Assembly (NCBI GenBank): GCA_938074515.1
Contig: CALJFV010000096.1
Coordinates: 1-12,240, forward strand
Direction of reading: 5' to 3'
Length of the DNA stretch: 12,240 nt
DNA from: an uncultured Flavobacteriaceae bacterium
GTDB taxonomy: Bacteria > Bacteroidota > Bacteroidia > Flavobacteriales > Flavobacteriaceae
Position 1 is the first letter of the stretch. Every line of letters starts with the position of its first letter. The translations under genes were made by a program, and so were the position numbers. Below are positions 1 through 10,182 of this stretch, piece after piece. The notes beneath the pieces were generated by a model. It was not told the DNA's origin. It searched no databases and saw only the letters and a program-made list of their open reading frames with translations.

Positions 1-95
1 ATTTGAATGCTTTTACTATCGAGTCTGCTATGAAAATGGTAGCCGGTACAGCGCGTTCGATGGGAGTTAAAGTGAGAGGTACTGCACCTTTTTAA
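1..95 (+). CDS. rplK: Large ribosomal subunit protein uL11 (L11), C-terminal end only
   Basis: This is the last 30 codons of L11; the gene begins before the window. The first complete codon is at 3-5 and the stop TAA is at 93-95. The translated tail contains the family's C-terminal signature AGTARSMG (codons at 42-65), part of the C-terminal domain that binds 23S rRNA in the GTPase-associated centre. In the family, L11 forms the base of the factor-binding stalk together with L10 and L7/L12, which are encoded just downstream. rplA follows after 21 bases, so the two are almost certainly co-transcribed. The identification rests on the short motif plus the strictly conserved rplK-rplA order. The N-terminal domain cannot be seen. 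Confidence 0.93.
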   Translation, partial: LNAFTIESAMKMVAGTARSMGVKVRGTAPF

Positions 96-116
96 TTAAG
101 AAAAATAATCTATACA

Positions 117-812
117 ATGGCAAGATTAACAAAAAAGCAAAAAGAAGCTACGGCAAAGATTGAGCCTAATAAGGCTTACTCTCTTTCTGAGGCTTCTGCT
201 TTAGTAAAGGAAATTACAAACGCTAATTTTGATGCGTCTGTAGACCTTGCTGTCCGCCTAAACGTCGACCCACGTAAAGCAAACCAAATGGTGCGCGGTG
301 TGGTTACACTTCCTCACGGAACGGGTAAAGACGTCAAGGTTCTGGCTTTAGTAACTCCGGATAAGGAAGCTGAAGCAAAGGAAGCAGGAGCAGACTTCGT
401 CGGATTAGACGAATACCTCGATAAAATTAAAGGAGGATGGACTGATGTCGATGTCATCGTGACTATGCCAAGTGTTATGGGGAAATTAGGCCCACTCGGA
501 CGTATTTTAGGTCCCCGTGGTTTAATGCCTAACCCTAAGACTGGTACGGTAACCATGGATGTCGCTAAGGCAGTTTCTGATGTGAAGTCAGGTAAAATCG
601 ATTTCAAAGTTGATAAAACAGGAATCGTTCACGCTGCAATTGGAAAAGCATCTTTTGATGCCGATCAAATTGCTGGAAACGCAAAAGAATTAATTACAAC
701 CCTTGTGAAGCTAAAGCCTCAGGCAGCCAAAGGTGTTTACATCAAGAGTATTTTCATGTCAAGTACCATGAGTCCTGGTGTATCCGTCGATGCTAAGAGA
801 TTTGCTGAGTAG
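117..812 (+). CDS. rplA: Large ribosomal subunit protein uL1 (L1)
   Basis: L1, 231 residues, the usual length for bacteria. It binds 23S rRNA to form the mobile L1 stalk that helps release deacylated tRNA from the E site. In several bacteria it also binds its own mRNA to repress the rplKA operon. The hallmark [12 protein letters not shown] is at residues 132-143, preceded by the conserved [10 protein letters not shown] segment. The N-terminal part has the typical lysine-rich start and the segment [16 protein letters not shown] at 117 is chosen because it gives the normal N-terminus and lies 21 bases after rplK. There is no Shine-Dalgarno sequence; the start is preceded directly by ATCTATACA, a string also found at the rpoB start. 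rplJ starts 14 bases after the stop. The gene is intact. Confidence 0.98.
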   Translation: MARLTKKQKEATAKIEPNKAYSLSEASALVKEITNANFDASVDLAVRLNVDPRKANQMVRGVVTLPHGTGKDVKVLALVTPDKEAEAKEAGADFVGLDEYLDKIKGGWTDVDVIVTMPSVMGKLGPLGRILGPRGLMPNPKTGTVTMDVAKAVSDVKSGKIDFKVDKTGIVHAAIGKASFDADQIAGNAKELITTLVKLKPQAAKGVYIKSIFMSSTMSPGVSVDAKRFAE

Positions 813-826
813 TAAAACCGTAAGAA

Positions 827-1342
827 ATGACTAGAGAAGAAAAATCATTAGTAATTGAACAGTTGACTGCCCAGCTCGCCGATAATGCTACCATTTATTT
901 GGCGGATATATCGGGTCTTGATGCCACGGCAACGTCAAACTTACGTCGCGCTTGTTACAAGGCCGGTGTGAAATTGAATGTAGTTAAGAATACCCTTTTG
1001 GCAAAAGCGATGGAGTCTTCGGATAAAGATTTTGGAGATTTACCATCAGTGCTCAAGGGCAATACATCAATAATGATTGCAGAGGTAAATAATGCTCCTG
1101 CAAAAGTGATCAAGGATTTTCGCAAGAAATCAGATCGTCCCATCTTAAAAGGTGCCTTCGTTGAAGAAGCCATTTATATTGGTGATGGACAACTTGATGC
1201 CTTGGTTGATATTAAGTCTAAAGATCAGCTTATTGGTGAGATTATTGGTTTACTTCAATCTCCTGCCAAAAATGTTATTTCAGCGCTTAAAAGCGGCGGA
1301 AATACAATTGCTGGGGTGGTTAAGACACTTTCAGAGCGGTAA
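827..1342 (+). CDS. rplJ: Large ribosomal subunit protein uL10 (L10), stalk base
   Basis: L10, 171 residues, normal for the family. Its N-terminal globular domain binds 23S rRNA near L11, and its C-terminal helix carries dimers of L7/L12. Visible family features are the MTREEKSLVIEQL start, the central segment GVKLNVVKNTLLAKA, and a C-terminal amphipathic region from about residue 135 to the end that should hold the L7/L12-binding helix. The number of dimers it carries cannot be read safely by eye. The start is only 14 bases after the rplA stop, with AAGAA just upstream but no true Shine-Dalgarno sequence. In Escherichia coli, L10 with L7/L12 represses translation by binding a long structured leader before rplJ. 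Here no such leader fits between the genes, so any such site would have to lie inside rplA or elsewhere. Confidence 0.97.
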   Translation: MTREEKSLVIEQLTAQLADNATIYLADISGLDATATSNLRRACYKAGVKLNVVKNTLLAKAMESSDKDFGDLPSVLKGNTSIMIAEVNNAPAKVIKDFRKKSDRPILKGAFVEEAIYIGDGQLDALVDIKSKDQLIGEIIGLLQSPAKNVISALKSGGNTIAGVVKTLSER

Positions 1343-1405
1343 TTCGCTAAAATATTGCACTAACTAAATTATATAAATTAAAAATTACATTAAAAACGAT
1401 AGAAA

Positions 1406-1783
1406 ATGGCAGATTTAAAAGATTTCGCAGAACAATTGGTTAACCTGACTGTAAAAGAAGTTAATGAGTTAGCTACAATCCTAAAGGATGAATACGGTAT
1501 TGAGCCAGCTGCTGCTGCTGCAGTTGCAGTTGCAGGTCCAGTTGCTGGTGGTGGCGATGCTGCTGAGGAAAAGTCAGAATTTGACGTTATCCTTAAAGCC
1601 GCTGGAGCTTCTAAGCTAGCTGTAGTTAAATTGGTAAAAGAATTAACTGGCGCTGGATTGAAAGATGCAAAAGATTTAGTTGATAACGCACCATCTCCAA
1701 TCAAAGAAGGTGTCTCTAAAGACGAAGCAGAAGCACTTAAAGCCCAATTAGAAGAGGCTGGAGCTGAGGTTGAGCTTAAATAA
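1406..1783 (+). CDS. rplL: Large ribosomal subunit protein bL12 (L7/L12)
   Basis: L7/L12, 125 residues, the multi-copy protein of the ribosomal stalk that recruits translational GTPases (EF-Tu, EF-G, IF2, RF3). The order is an N-terminal dimerisation domain at residues 1 to about 33, a flexible hinge rich in Ala and Gly at about 35-53, and the C-terminal factor-binding domain from about 57 to 125. That last domain contains the conserved [20 protein letters not shown] region and a [10 protein letters not shown] motif. The hinge is encoded by a run of GCT/GCA codons around 1506-1566, normal for this protein. It starts 63 A/T-rich bases after rplJ, without a Shine-Dalgarno sequence. The larger gap may allow independent, stronger initiation, in keeping with the need for several copies per ribosome; that is inference. 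A strong hairpin follows the stop. Confidence 0.98.
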   Translation: MADLKDFAEQLVNLTVKEVNELATILKDEYGIEPAAAAAVAVAGPVAGGGDAAEEKSEFDVILKAAGASKLAVVKLVKELTGAGLKDAKDLVDNAPSPIKEGVSKDEAEALKAQLEEAGAEVELK

Positions 1784-1796
1784 GCCCAACAGCTTT

Positions 1797-1810
1797 AAAC
1801 CTTAAGGTTT
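1797..1810 (+). repeat. 14-base perfect palindrome after the rplL stop (competing arm)
   Basis: The bases AAACC TTAA GGTTT form a perfect palindrome starting 13 bases after the rplL stop codon. Its right half (1806-1810) is also the outer left arm of the larger hairpin at 1806-1843, so the two RNA structures cannot form together. The string TAAACC occurs at 1796-1801 and again at 1838-1843, both able to pair with GGTTTA at 1806-1811. The 5-bp stem with a 4-base loop would be much weaker than the large hairpin. It may matter only transiently during transcription. Confidence 0.45.
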
Positions 1811-1843
1811 AGGCCTTTACTCGAGTGAGTATAGGCCTAAACC
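1806..1843 (+). terminator. Attenuator-like hairpin between rplL and rpoB
   Basis: A near-perfect hairpin lies in the 135-base rplL-rpoB gap. It has an 11-bp stem (GGTTTAGGCCT pairing with AGGCCTAAACC), one T-T mismatch, 5 more base pairs, and a GAGT loop. It is followed by ATTTTG rather than a long T run, so as an intrinsic terminator it should be weak or leaky. In Escherichia coli the same gap carries an attenuator and an RNase III processing site that lower rpoBC output relative to the ribosomal proteins. The position here suggests an analogous role, but which mechanism applies (attenuation, processing or transcript-end protection) is inference. The remaining gap to rpoB is A/T-rich and shows no convincing promoter. 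Confidence 0.6.
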
Positions 1844-1918
1844 ATTTTGCGTATATATAGGTTTTGAAATTTTTTGTATGCACGCAATCCTAATTTTTAA
1901 TTAAAATTCTATCTATAC

Positions 1919-4900
1919 ATGTCAGCAACGCAAACTGAACGATTGAATTTTTCCTCTGTAGCGAACAGACCGGATTACCCGGACTTTTTGGACATCCAAA
2001 TTAAATCCTTTCAGGATTTTTTCCAGTTGGAAACCAAATCAGAAGAAAGAGGCAATGAAGGTCTTTACAAGACTTTCTTGGAAAACTTCCCAATAACCGA
2101 TACCCGCAATCAATTTGTCCTAGAGTTTTTGGACTATTTTGTTGATCCTCCAAGATACAGCATTCAAGAATGTATCGAACGCGGATTGACCTATAGTGTA
2201 CCGCTTAAGGCACGTCTTAAATTGTATTGTACTGATGAGGAGCACGAAGATTTTGAAACTATAGTTCAGGATGTTTATTTGGGGACGATCCCTTATATGA
2301 CCCCCAGCGGAACTTTTGTGATCAATGGTGCAGAGCGCGTCGTGGTCTCTCAGTTACACCGTTCTCCGGGGGTATTCTTTGGACAGTCGTTCCACGCAAA
2401 TGGAACTAAGTTGTACTCTGCCCGTGTTATTCCATTCAAAGGTTCTTGGATTGAATTTGCCACAGATATCAACTCTGTGATGTATGCCTACATCGACAGA
2501 AAGAAAAAATTACCCGTAACGACTCTGTTCCGCGCGATCGGTTTTGAGCGTGATAAAGACATCTTAGAAATATTTGATCTTGCTGAGGAGGTAAAGGCTT
2601 CGAAAACAGGATTGAAAAAATGTCTCGGACGAAAACTAGCAGCTCGTGTTTTGAAAACATGGCATGAAGATTTCGTAGATGAAGATACAGGTGAGGTGGT
2701 TTCTATTGAACGTAACGAGATTATTCTTGATCGCGATACAGTTTTAGAAAAGGAACACTTAGATGAAATTTTGGACTCGGGGAGCAAAACTATTTTGTTG
2801 CACAAAGAGGACAACCAGCAGGCAGATTATGCGATTATTCACAACACTCTTCAAAAGGATCCTACCAATTCTGAGAAAGAAGCTGTGGAGCATATCTATC
2901 GTCAATTACGTAACGCAGAGCCGCCAGATGAAGAAACTGCGCGCGGAATCATCCATAAGCTATTCTTTAGTGATCAGCGCTACAACTTGGGTGAGGTAGG
3001 GCGTTACCGCATGAACAAGAAATTGGGTCTAGATATCGAGATGGACAAGCAAGTTTTGACCAAAGAAGATATCATAACCATCGTGAAATTTTTAATTCAA
3101 TTGATCAACTCAAAAGCTGAGATTGATGATATTGATCACTTGAGTAATCGTCGTGTTCGAACCGTTGGAGAGCAATTGTCTTCTCAATTTGGTGTTGGGT
3201 TAGCCCGTATGGCACGTACGATTCGTGAACGTATGAATGTTCGCGATAACGAGGTGTTTACGCCGATTGACTTGATCAATGCCAAAACACTGTCGTCTGT
3301 GATTAATTCATTCTTTGGGACCAACCAGTTGTCTCAATTTATGGATCAAACTAACCCGTTAGCGGAGATCACGCACAAGCGTAGACTTTCTGCATTAGGA
3401 CCAGGGGGACTTTCCCGTGAGCGTGCTGGATTCGAAGTTCGTGACGTTCACTATACGCATTATGGACGTCTTTGTCCGATTGAAACCCCTGAAGGACCAA
3501 ATATTGGTTTGATCTCGTCACTTTCCGTTTTTGCCAAAGTGAATAACCTCGGGTTTATTGAAACTCCTTATCGTAAGGTTGAAAATGGAAAAGTCGATCT
3601 AACCTCTGAGCCGATTTATCTATCTGCCGAAGAAGAGGAAGAAAAATTGATCACTCAAGCAAATATTCCGACCAAAAAGGACGGAACGATTGAAGGGGAC
3701 CGTGTTATTGCACGTATGGAAGGTGATTTCCCTGTTGTAGAACCAAGACAAGTGCATTACACAGATGTCGCGCCAAATCAGATTTCTTCAATTTCTGCAT
3801 CTTTAATTCCATTTTTGGAACACGATGATGCGAACCGTGCTTTGATGGGGTCAAACATGATGCGTCAAGCCGTGCCGCTTTTGCGTGCCGAATCCCCTGT
3901 AGTTGGAACTGGATTAGAGCGTCAGGTAGCGTCAGATTCTCGTGTGTTGATCAATGCAGAGGGCGATGGTGTTATTGAATATGTCGATGCACAGAAAATT
4001 ACGATTAAGTATGACCGTAGCGAGGAAGATCGTATGGTGAGCTTTGACAGTGATGAAAAGACCTATAATCTGATTAAATTCAGAAAGACAAACCAAAGTA
4101 CTTCGATAAACCTAAAGCCGATTGTGAAAAAAGGCGATCGCGTTAAAAAAGGTCAAGTACTGTGTCAAGGATATGCTACCGAAAAGGGAGAATTGGCCCT
4201 TGGACGCAACATGAAGGTTGCCTTTATGCCTTGGAAAGGGTATAATTTCGAGGATGCAATCGTGATTTCTGAAAAAGTAGTTCGGGATGATATTTTCACC
4301 TCGATTCACATTGATGAATACTCTTTGGATGTTCGAGATACTAAGTTGGGTAATGAAGAATTGACCAATGATATTCCAAACGTTTCTGAAGAGGCGACAA
4401 AAGACTTGGACGAGCACGGGATGATCCGAATCGGAGCTGAGGTAAAACCTGGTGATATCTTAATAGGTAAGATTACACCAAAAGGTGAAAGTGACCCAAC
4501 ACCTGAAGAAAAACTTTTACGTGCGATCTTCGGGGATAAAGCAGGCGATGTTAAAGACGCTTCTTTAAAGGCCTCTCCATCGTTAAGTGGTGTTGTTATC
4601 GATAAAAAATTATTCGCCAGAGCGGTCAAAGACAAGCGTAAGCGTGCTCAGGATAAGGAGGATATCGCAGAATTGGAAGCAGCCTATGAGGTGAAATTCC
4701 AAGAATTAAAAGATGTCTTGGTTGAAAAGTTGTTTGCTATCGTTGGTGGTAAAACTGCCCAAGGAGTGACTAATGATTTAGGTGAAGTTGTTTTCCCAAA
4801 AGGAAAGAAATTTACCCTTAAAATGTTAGGTGCGGTGGACGACTATACCCACCTTGTTGGTGGAACCTGGACCACTGACGATCATGCCAATGCTTTGGTT

Positions 4901-5731
4901 CGTGATTTGATGCACAATTATAAGATCAAAGAAAACGATCTTCAAGGGAACCTTAGACGTGAGAAATTTACCATCTCTGTTGGAGATGAGCTTCCCGCAG
5001 GTATCTTGAAATTGGCCAAAGTCTATATTGCCAAAAAACGTAAGTTGAAGGTAGGAGATAAAATGGCAGGTCGTCACGGAAATAAAGGTATCGTTGCACG
5101 TATTGTTCGTGAAGAAGACATGCCTTTCCTAGAAGACGGAACGCCGGTGGACATTGTATTGAATCCACTTGGGGTACCTTCTCGTATGAATATCGGACAG
5201 ATTTATGAAACTGTTCTTGGTTGGGCCGGAATGAAATTGGGCGAGAAATATTCGACGCCAATTTTTGACGGTGCGACCATCGATCAAATTAATGAATTGA
5301 CTGATAAAGCTGGAATCCCGCGTTTTGGCCACACATATCTCTATGATGGTGGAACTGGAAAGCGTTTTGATCAACCGGCCACAGTTGGGGTGATTTACAT
5401 GTTGAAACTCGGTCACATGGTCGATGACAAAATGCACTCACGCTCTATTGGTCCTTATTCATTGATCACCCAGCAGCCTCTCGGAGGTAAAGCTCAGTTT
5501 GGTGGTCAGCGATTTGGAGAGATGGAGGTATGGGCACTTCAGGCTTATGGCGCCTCAAGTACCTTGAGAGAAATTTTGACAGTTAAATCGGATGATGTGA
5601 TCGGTCGCGCTAAAACTTATGAAGCTATTGTAAAAGGAGAAACCATGCCTGAACCAGGGCTGCCTGAATCCTTTAACGTCTTGATGCACGAACTCAAAGG
5701 ATTGGGTCTGGATATCAGATTAGAAGAGTAG
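1919..5731 (+). CDS. rpoB: DNA-directed RNA polymerase subunit beta
   Basis: Beta subunit, 1270 residues, forming one pincer and part of the active site of RNA polymerase. Motifs in order: [11 protein letters not shown] in the N-terminal lobe; the rifampicin-binding region at about residues 470-495 ([20 protein letters not shown]...); [13 protein letters not shown] just after; and [11 protein letters not shown] at 1046-1056, whose Lys1048 and Lys1056 match the active-site lysines of Escherichia coli (1065 and 1073). Asp476, His486 and Ser491 correspond to E. coli 516, 526 and 531 and are all the rifampicin-sensitive residues. Between about 900 and 1025 lies a charged, helical insertion matching the lineage-specific insert SI2 (betai9). 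ATG at 1919 gives the usual flavobacterial N-terminus and has no Shine-Dalgarno sequence. rpoC follows after 82 bases. The gene is intact. Confidence 0.99.
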   Translation: MSATQTERLNFSSVANRPDYPDFLDIQIKSFQDFFQLETKSEERGNEGLYKTFLENFPITDTRNQFVLEFLDYFVDPPRYSIQECIERGLTYSVPLKARLKLYCTDEEHEDFETIVQDVYLGTIPYMTPSGTFVINGAERVVVSQLHRSPGVFFGQSFHANGTKLYSARVIPFKGSWIEFATDINSVMYAYIDRKKKLPVTTLFRAIGFERDKDILEIFDLAEEVKASKTGLKKCLGRKLAARVLKTWHEDFVDEDTGEVVSIERNEIILDRDTVLEKEHLDEILDSGSKTILLHKEDNQQADYAIIHNTLQKDPTNSEKEAVEHIYRQLRNAEPPDEETARGIIHKLFFSDQRYNLGEVGRYRMNKKLGLDIEMDKQVLTKEDIITIVKFLIQLINSKAEIDDIDHLSNRRVRTVGEQLSSQFGVGLARMARTIRERMNVRDNEVFTPIDLINAKTLSSVINSFFGTNQLSQFMDQTNPLAEITHKRRLSALGPGGLSRERAGFEVRDVHYTHYGRLCPIETPEGPNIGLISSLSVFAKVNNLGFIETPYRKVENGKVDLTSEPIYLSAEEEEEKLITQANIPTKKDGTIEGDRVIARMEGDFPVVEPRQVHYTDVAPNQISSISASLIPFLEHDDANRALMGSNMMRQAVPLLRAESPVVGTGLERQVASDSRVLINAEGDGVIEYVDAQKITIKYDRSEEDRMVSFDSDEKTYNLIKFRKTNQSTSINLKPIVKKGDRVKKGQVLCQGYATEKGELALGRNMKVAFMPWKGYNFEDAIVISEKVVRDDIFTSIHIDEYSLDVRDTKLGNEELTNDIPNVSEEATKDLDEHGMIRIGAEVKPGDILIGKITPKGESDPTPEEKLLRAIFGDKAGDVKDASLKASPSLSGVVIDKKLFARAVKDKRKRAQDKEDIAELEAAYEVKFQELKDVLVEKLFAIVGGKTAQGVTNDLGEVVFPKGKKFTLKMLGAVDDYTHLVGGTWTTDDHANALVRDLMHNYKIKENDLQGNLRREKFTISVGDELPAGILKLAKVYIAKKRKLKVGDKMAGRHGNKGIVARIVREEDMPFLEDGTPVDIVLNPLGVPSRMNIGQIYETVLGWAGMKLGEKYSTPIFDGATIDQINELTDKAGIPRFGHTYLYDGGTGKRFDQPATVGVIYMLKLGHMVDDKMHSRSIGPYSLITQQPLGGKAQFGGQRFGEMEVWALQAYGASSTLREILTVKSDDVIGRAKTYEAIVKGETMPEPGLPESFNVLMHELKGLGLDIRLEE

Positions 5732-5766
5732 TTTGCTGGGCTTTTGCCTAAAAGCGTGACGAAATT

Positions 5767-5781
5767 TGTGTCGAAGACACA
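5767..5781 (+). other. Small hairpin in the rpoB-rpoC gap
   Basis: TGTGTC and GACACA form a 6-bp stem around a GAA loop, 33 bases before the rpoC ATG. No T run follows, so it is not a terminator. It may be an RNA processing or spacing element, or chance. The remainder of the 82-base gap is A/T-rich and shows no promoter match. Confidence 0.25.
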
Positions 5782-5813
5782 CAACTAACAAATTAAAGAT
5801 TATTTTAAGCAAT

Positions 5814-8800
5814 ATGTCAAGAAATAAAGAAAACACAGTACAGAGATTTAACAAGATTTCTATCGGTTTGGCATCGCCAGAATCTATTTTGGCAGAGTCT
5901 CGTGGAGAAGTGTTAAAGCCTGAGACAATCAACTACCGTACACACAAACCCGAGCGTGATGGACTGTTTTGTGAGCGTATCTTTGGTCCTGTTAAGGATT
6001 ATGAGTGTGCTTGTGGAAAGTACAAGAGAATTCGCTACAAGGGTATTGTATGTGATCGATGTGGTGTTGAAGTAACTGAGAAAAAGGTACGTCGTGACCG
6101 CGTTGGACACATTAACCTTGTGGTTCCAGTAGCGCACATTTGGTATTTTAGATCCTTGCCAAATAAAATCGGATATCTGCTTGGCCTTCCATCCAAGAAA
6201 TTGGACATGATCATTTATTACGAACGCTATGTTGTCATACAACCTGGTATTGCGACGAATGAGGAAGGTGAGCCGGTTCAAAAAATGGATTTCTTAACCG
6301 AGGAAGAGTATTTGAATATTCTAGACTCATTGCCTCAAGAAAATTTATACCTGGACGACAGTGATCCAAATAAATTTATCGCCAAAATGGGTGCTGAATG
6401 TTTGGAAGAATTACTTAATCGTATTGATCTGGACACCCTGTCTTTTGAATTGAGACATAAGGCAAATCACGAAACCTCAAAACAACGTAAGACCGAAGCA
6501 CTAAAGCGCCTTCAAGTTGTTGAGTCATTCCGTGAGGCTTCATTAAACCGTGAAAATCGTCCGGAATGGATGATTATGAAGGTTGTTCCCGTGATTCCAC
6601 CAGAATTGCGCCCCCTTGTGCCTTTGGATGGTGGACGTTTTGCCACTTCTGATTTGAACGATTTATATCGTCGTGTTATCATTCGAAATAATCGTCTCAA
6701 GCGCTTGATGGAAATCAAAGCGCCTGAAGTGATTTTGCGTAATGAAAAGCGTATGTTACAGGAATCAGTTGATTCACTGTTTGACAATACGCGTAAGGCA
6801 TCAGCGGTAAAGACGGATAGTAATCGCCCGCTAAAATCGCTTTCAGACTCATTGAAAGGAAAGCAAGGTCGATTCCGTCAAAACCTACTTGGTAAACGTG
6901 TTGATTATTCAGCCCGTTCGGTTATTGTGGTAGGACCTGAATTAAAATTATTCGAATGCGGTCTGCCAAAAAATATGGCAGCCGAGCTCTACAAGCCCTT
7001 TGTGATTCGTAAGCTCATTGAGCGTGGAATCGTAAAAACGGTTAAGTCTGCGAAGAAAATCATCGATAAACAAGAACCAGTAGTTTGGGATATTTTAGAG
7101 AATGTATTAAAAGGACATCCTGTATTATTGAACCGGGCCCCCACATTGCACAGACTTGGAATCCAAGCATTTCAGCCTAAGCTGATTGAGGGAAAAGCTA
7201 TTCAGTTGCACCCACTCGTGTGTACTGCGTTTAACGCTGATTTCGATGGGGATCAAATGGCAGTGCATTTGCCTTTGGGCCCTGAAGCAATTCTAGAAGC
7301 ACAGCTTTTAATGTTGGCGTCGCACAATATTCTTAACCCAGCAAATGGTTCTCCAGTAGCCGTACCTTCACAAGATATGGTTCTGGGTCTTTACTATATG
7401 ACCAAGTTACGCAAGTCAACCGAAGACCATAAGGTTAAAGGAGAAGGATTAACCTTCTACTCTCCTGAGGAAGTCTTTATTGCCTACAATGAAGGGAAAG
7501 TTGATTTGAATGCTGAAATTAAAGTACGGACTAAAGACTTTAATCAAGACGGTGTGCTTGTCAATCAAATTATAACCACAACAACAGGTCGTGTTATTTT
7601 TAATGAAGCAGTACCTGAGGAAGCCGGCTATATCAATGAAGTATTGACCAAAAAATCTTTGCGTGATATTATTGGGGGTATTCTATCGGTAACTTCTGTG
7701 CCAAAGACAGCAGCCTTTTTAGATCAAATCAAAAACCTCGGTTATAAATTTGCATTCGAAGGCGGCTTGTCCTTTAGTTTGGGAGATATTATTATTCCTG
7801 AAGAAAAACAGGGCATGATTGATGCGGCCAATTCACAAGTCGATAACATTATCATGAACTATAACATGGGGCTTATTACCAATAATGAGCGCTACAATCA
7901 GGTTATTGATATTTGGACTGCGACCAACGCGGAATTGACCGAATTGTCAATGAAGCGTATTCGTGAGGACCAACAAGGATTTAACTCAGTTTATATGATG
8001 TTGGATTCTGGAGCGCGTGGTTCGAAAGAACAAATTCGCCAGTTGACCGGTATGCGTGGATTGATGGCGAAGCCAAAGAAATCTAACTCAGGTGGTGGTG
8101 AAATTATTGAGAACCCAATTCTATCGAACTTTAAAGAAGGACTCTCAATTCTTGAGTATTTTATTTCAACACACGGTGCACGTAAGGGACTTGCGGATAC
8201 TGCTCTTAAGACTGCTGATGCGGGTTATCTAACGCGTCGTTTGGTGGATGTCTCTCAAGATGTGATCGTTAATTCTGTAGATTGTGGGACCCTTCGTGGT
8301 ATCGAAGTTACCCCTCTGAAGAAAAATGAGGAAATTGTTGAGTCGCTTGCTGAACGTATCAAAGGGCGTACCTCTTTGAATGACGTATACAACCCGTTAA
8401 CTTCTGAATTACTCGTTGCGGCTGGCGGTCATATCAGTGATGCGATTGCAGCTAAAATTGACGCATCGCCGATCGAAAGTGTTGAAGTGCGTTCTGCTTT
8501 GACCTGTGAAGCTAAAAAAGGTATTTGTGCCCAATGTTATGGTCGAAATCTTGCCACCAATAAAATGGTTCAACGCGGAGAGGCAGTTGGTGTTGTTGCA
8601 GCACAGTCAATCGGTGAGCCTGGAACTCAGTTGACCCTGAGAACCTTCCACGTAGGAGGTATTGCTGGTAACATCTCTGAGGACAATAAATTGGTAATCA
8701 AATTTGATGGTCGTATTGAGATCGAAGATCTTAAAACAGTTAAAGGAGAAGATAGCGAAGGGAATTCAGTGGATATTGTAATTTCTCGTACGACTGAAGC

Positions 8801-10115
8801 AAAATTAATCGATGAGAAATCAGGGATTACTTTAAGTACCAACAACATCCCTTACGGTTCAACCTTGTTGGTTAAAAATGGCCAAAAGGTTAAAAAAGGC
8901 GATGTTGTATGTCAGTGGGATCCATATAACGGAGTTATTATTTCTGAATTTGCGGGTAAAATCAAGTTTGAGAATATCGAACAAGGAATTACTTTCCAAG
9001 TGGAAATTGATGAACAAACTGGATTCCAAGAAAAGGTAATTTCCGAATCACGGGATAAAAAGAAGATTCCAACACTGCTTATTGTCGATGGTAAAAACAA
9101 TATCATTCGTTCATACAACCTTCCGGTTGGCGCGCATTTGATGGTAGATGACCAAGAGAAAATTAAGGTCGGAAAAATTCTTGTTAAGATTCCTCGTAAA
9201 TCGGCTAAGGCTGGTGATATTACAGGAGGTCTTCCGCGTGTTACCGAACTATTTGAAGCGCGTAATCCATCAAATCCTGCGGTAGTCAGTGAAATCGATG
9301 GCGTCGTTTCTTTTGGTAAAATTAAACGTGGTAATCGTGAGATTATCGTAGAATCCAAACTAGGAGAAGTCAAAAGATATTTGGTTAAATTGTCAAATCA
9401 GATTTTGGTCCAGGAGAATGATTATGTGCGTGCCGGAATGCCACTTTCGGATGGTTCGATTACTCCTGATGACATATTAAGTATCAAAGGCCCCTCTGCT
9501 GTACAACAGTATTTGGTGAATGAAGTTCAAGAAGTTTATCGACTACAAGGAGTGAAAATCAATGATAAACACTTTGAAGTGGTTGTGCGTCAAATGATGC
9601 GTAAAGTTCAGATCGTTGATCCGGGTGATACATTATTCTTAGAGGATCAATTGGTACATAAAGATGACTTTATCGAAGAAAATGATAAGATTTTCGGGAT
9701 GAAAGTTGTTGATAATGCTGGTGATTCAAGTACTTTAAAAGAAGGTCAAATCATTTCTTCTCGTGAATTGCGTGATGAGAATTCATTGCTCAAGCGTGAA
9801 GATAAGGCGATCGTTGTTGCACGCGATGCTATAGCAGCGACGGCAACACCAATTTTACAAGGTATTACAAGAGCATCTCTGCAGACTAAATCGTTTATCT
9901 CAGCAGCGTCGTTCCAAGAGACAACTAAAGTGCTTAATGAGGCTGCCGTAAGCGGTAAAGTCGATGGGCTAGAAGGTCTCAAGGAAAATGTAATTGTCGG
10001 TCATAAGATTCCGGCAGGAACTGGAATGCGAGACTATGATACCATTATCGTAGGGTCAAAGGAGGAACTTGAAGCCATGACTCGTGAACCCCAAGAGGAG
10101 GTAAACTACAATTAA
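5814..10115 (+). CDS. rpoC: DNA-directed RNA polymerase subunit beta prime
   Basis: Beta prime, 1433 residues from this start, carrying the catalytic magnesium site. Visible in order: the N-terminal zinc site Cys65, Cys67, Cys80, Cys83; the invariant [10 protein letters not shown] with magnesium ligands Asp476, Asp478, Asp480; a second zinc site Cys824, Cys898, Cys905, Cys908; the bridge helix ([17 protein letters not shown] and following); and the trigger loop base [12 protein letters not shown] near residue 943. The trigger loop is split by about 180 residues (roughly 950-1125), corresponding to insert SI3, after which [17 protein letters not shown] resumes the core. The frame is open upstream to a TTG at 5766, but ATG 5814 is preferred because [22 protein letters not shown] matches the family start. 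The stop is followed by a strong terminator. All catalytic residues are present. Confidence 0.99.
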   Translation: MSRNKENTVQRFNKISIGLASPESILAESRGEVLKPETINYRTHKPERDGLFCERIFGPVKDYECACGKYKRIRYKGIVCDRCGVEVTEKKVRRDRVGHINLVVPVAHIWYFRSLPNKIGYLLGLPSKKLDMIIYYERYVVIQPGIATNEEGEPVQKMDFLTEEEYLNILDSLPQENLYLDDSDPNKFIAKMGAECLEELLNRIDLDTLSFELRHKANHETSKQRKTEALKRLQVVESFREASLNRENRPEWMIMKVVPVIPPELRPLVPLDGGRFATSDLNDLYRRVIIRNNRLKRLMEIKAPEVILRNEKRMLQESVDSLFDNTRKASAVKTDSNRPLKSLSDSLKGKQGRFRQNLLGKRVDYSARSVIVVGPELKLFECGLPKNMAAELYKPFVIRKLIERGIVKTVKSAKKIIDKQEPVVWDILENVLKGHPVLLNRAPTLHRLGIQAFQPKLIEGKAIQLHPLVCTAFNADFDGDQMAVHLPLGPEAILEAQLLMLASHNILNPANGSPVAVPSQDMVLGLYYMTKLRKSTEDHKVKGEGLTFYSPEEVFIAYNEGKVDLNAEIKVRTKDFNQDGVLVNQIITTTTGRVIFNEAVPEEAGYINEVLTKKSLRDIIGGILSVTSVPKTAAFLDQIKNLGYKFAFEGGLSFSLGDIIIPEEKQGMIDAANSQVDNIIMNYNMGLITNNERYNQVIDIWTATNAELTELSMKRIREDQQGFNSVYMMLDSGARGSKEQIRQLTGMRGLMAKPKKSNSGGGEIIENPILSNFKEGLSILEYFISTHGARKGLADTALKTADAGYLTRRLVDVSQDVIVNSVDCGTLRGIEVTPLKKNEEIVESLAERIKGRTSLNDVYNPLTSELLVAAGGHISDAIAAKIDASPIESVEVRSALTCEAKKGICAQCYGRNLATNKMVQRGEAVGVVAAQSIGEPGTQLTLRTFHVGGIAGNISEDNKLVIKFDGRIEIEDLKTVKGEDSEGNSVDIVISRTTEAKLIDEKSGITLSTNNIPYGSTLLVKNGQKVKKGDVVCQWDPYNGVIISEFAGKIKFENIEQGITFQVEIDEQTGFQEKVISESRDKKKIPTLLIVDGKNNIIRSYNLPVGAHLMVDDQEKIKVGKILVKIPRKSAKAGDITGGLPRVTELFEARNPSNPAVVSEIDGVVSFGKIKRGNREIIVESKLGEVKRYLVKLSNQILVQENDYVRAGMPLSDGSITPDDILSIKGPSAVQQYLVNEVQEVYRLQGVKINDKHFEVVVRQMMRKVQIVDPGDTLFLEDQLVHKDDFIEENDKIFGMKVVDNAGDSSTLKEGQIISSRELRDENSLLKREDKAIVVARDAIAATATPILQGITRASLQTKSFISAASFQETTKVLNEAAVSGKVDGLEGLKENVIVGHKIPAGTGMRDYDTIIVGSKEELEAMTREPQEEVNYN

Positions 10116-10126
10116 GGTTTAATTAT

Positions 10127-10159
10127 TTGCGCTCCTGATTTCAGGAGCGCAAGTTTTTT
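10127..10159 (+). terminator. Intrinsic terminator after rpoC
   Basis: A perfect 11-bp stem (TTGCGCTCCTG pairing with CAGGAGCGCAA) closes an ATTT loop and is followed by GTTTTTT. This is a classical Rho-independent terminator 11 bases after the rpoC stop codon, marking the main 3' end of the rplKAJL-rpoBC transcript. The T run ends 23 bases before the DUF3467 start, so that gene must rely on readthrough or on a promoter that is not obvious. Confidence 0.92.
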
Positions 10160-10182
10160 GTAATCATAACAACAGCGGAACT

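Noticed and set aside
1506..1566. Run of GCT/GCA triplets in rplL as a microsatellite or recoding site
   Set aside because: It encodes the Ala/Gly-rich hinge normal for L7/L12, and the frame is intact.
1858..1898. Possible promoter for rpoB in the rplL-rpoB gap (TAGGTTTT at 1858-1865; TAATTTTT at 1891-1898 with TTTG at 1863-1866)
   Set aside because: Each candidate lacks the final G of TAnnTTTG. The second has a spacing of 24 bases, too long for this promoter class, and the first has no upstream element at the right distance.
5766..5813. A 16-residue N-terminal extension of rpoC from TTG 5766
   Set aside because: The extension would read through the small hairpin and does not resemble the family N-terminus; ATG 5814 gives the expected start and length.
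8660..9200. About 180-residue insertion in the rpoC trigger loop as a foreign or newly acquired domain
   Set aside because: An SI3 insertion at this place is a known lineage-specific feature of Bacteroidetes and Proteobacteria beta prime subunits; sequence style matches the rest of the gene.
8912..9373. A 153-residue open frame on the - strand inside rpoC
   Set aside because: It lies fully within the well-supported rpoC coding sequence, has no start signal and gives a low-complexity Ser/Ile/Leu-rich protein typical of a shadow frame. The same applies to all other minus-strand frames inside the ribosomal protein, rpoB and rpoC genes, and to plus-strand frames inside prfC.
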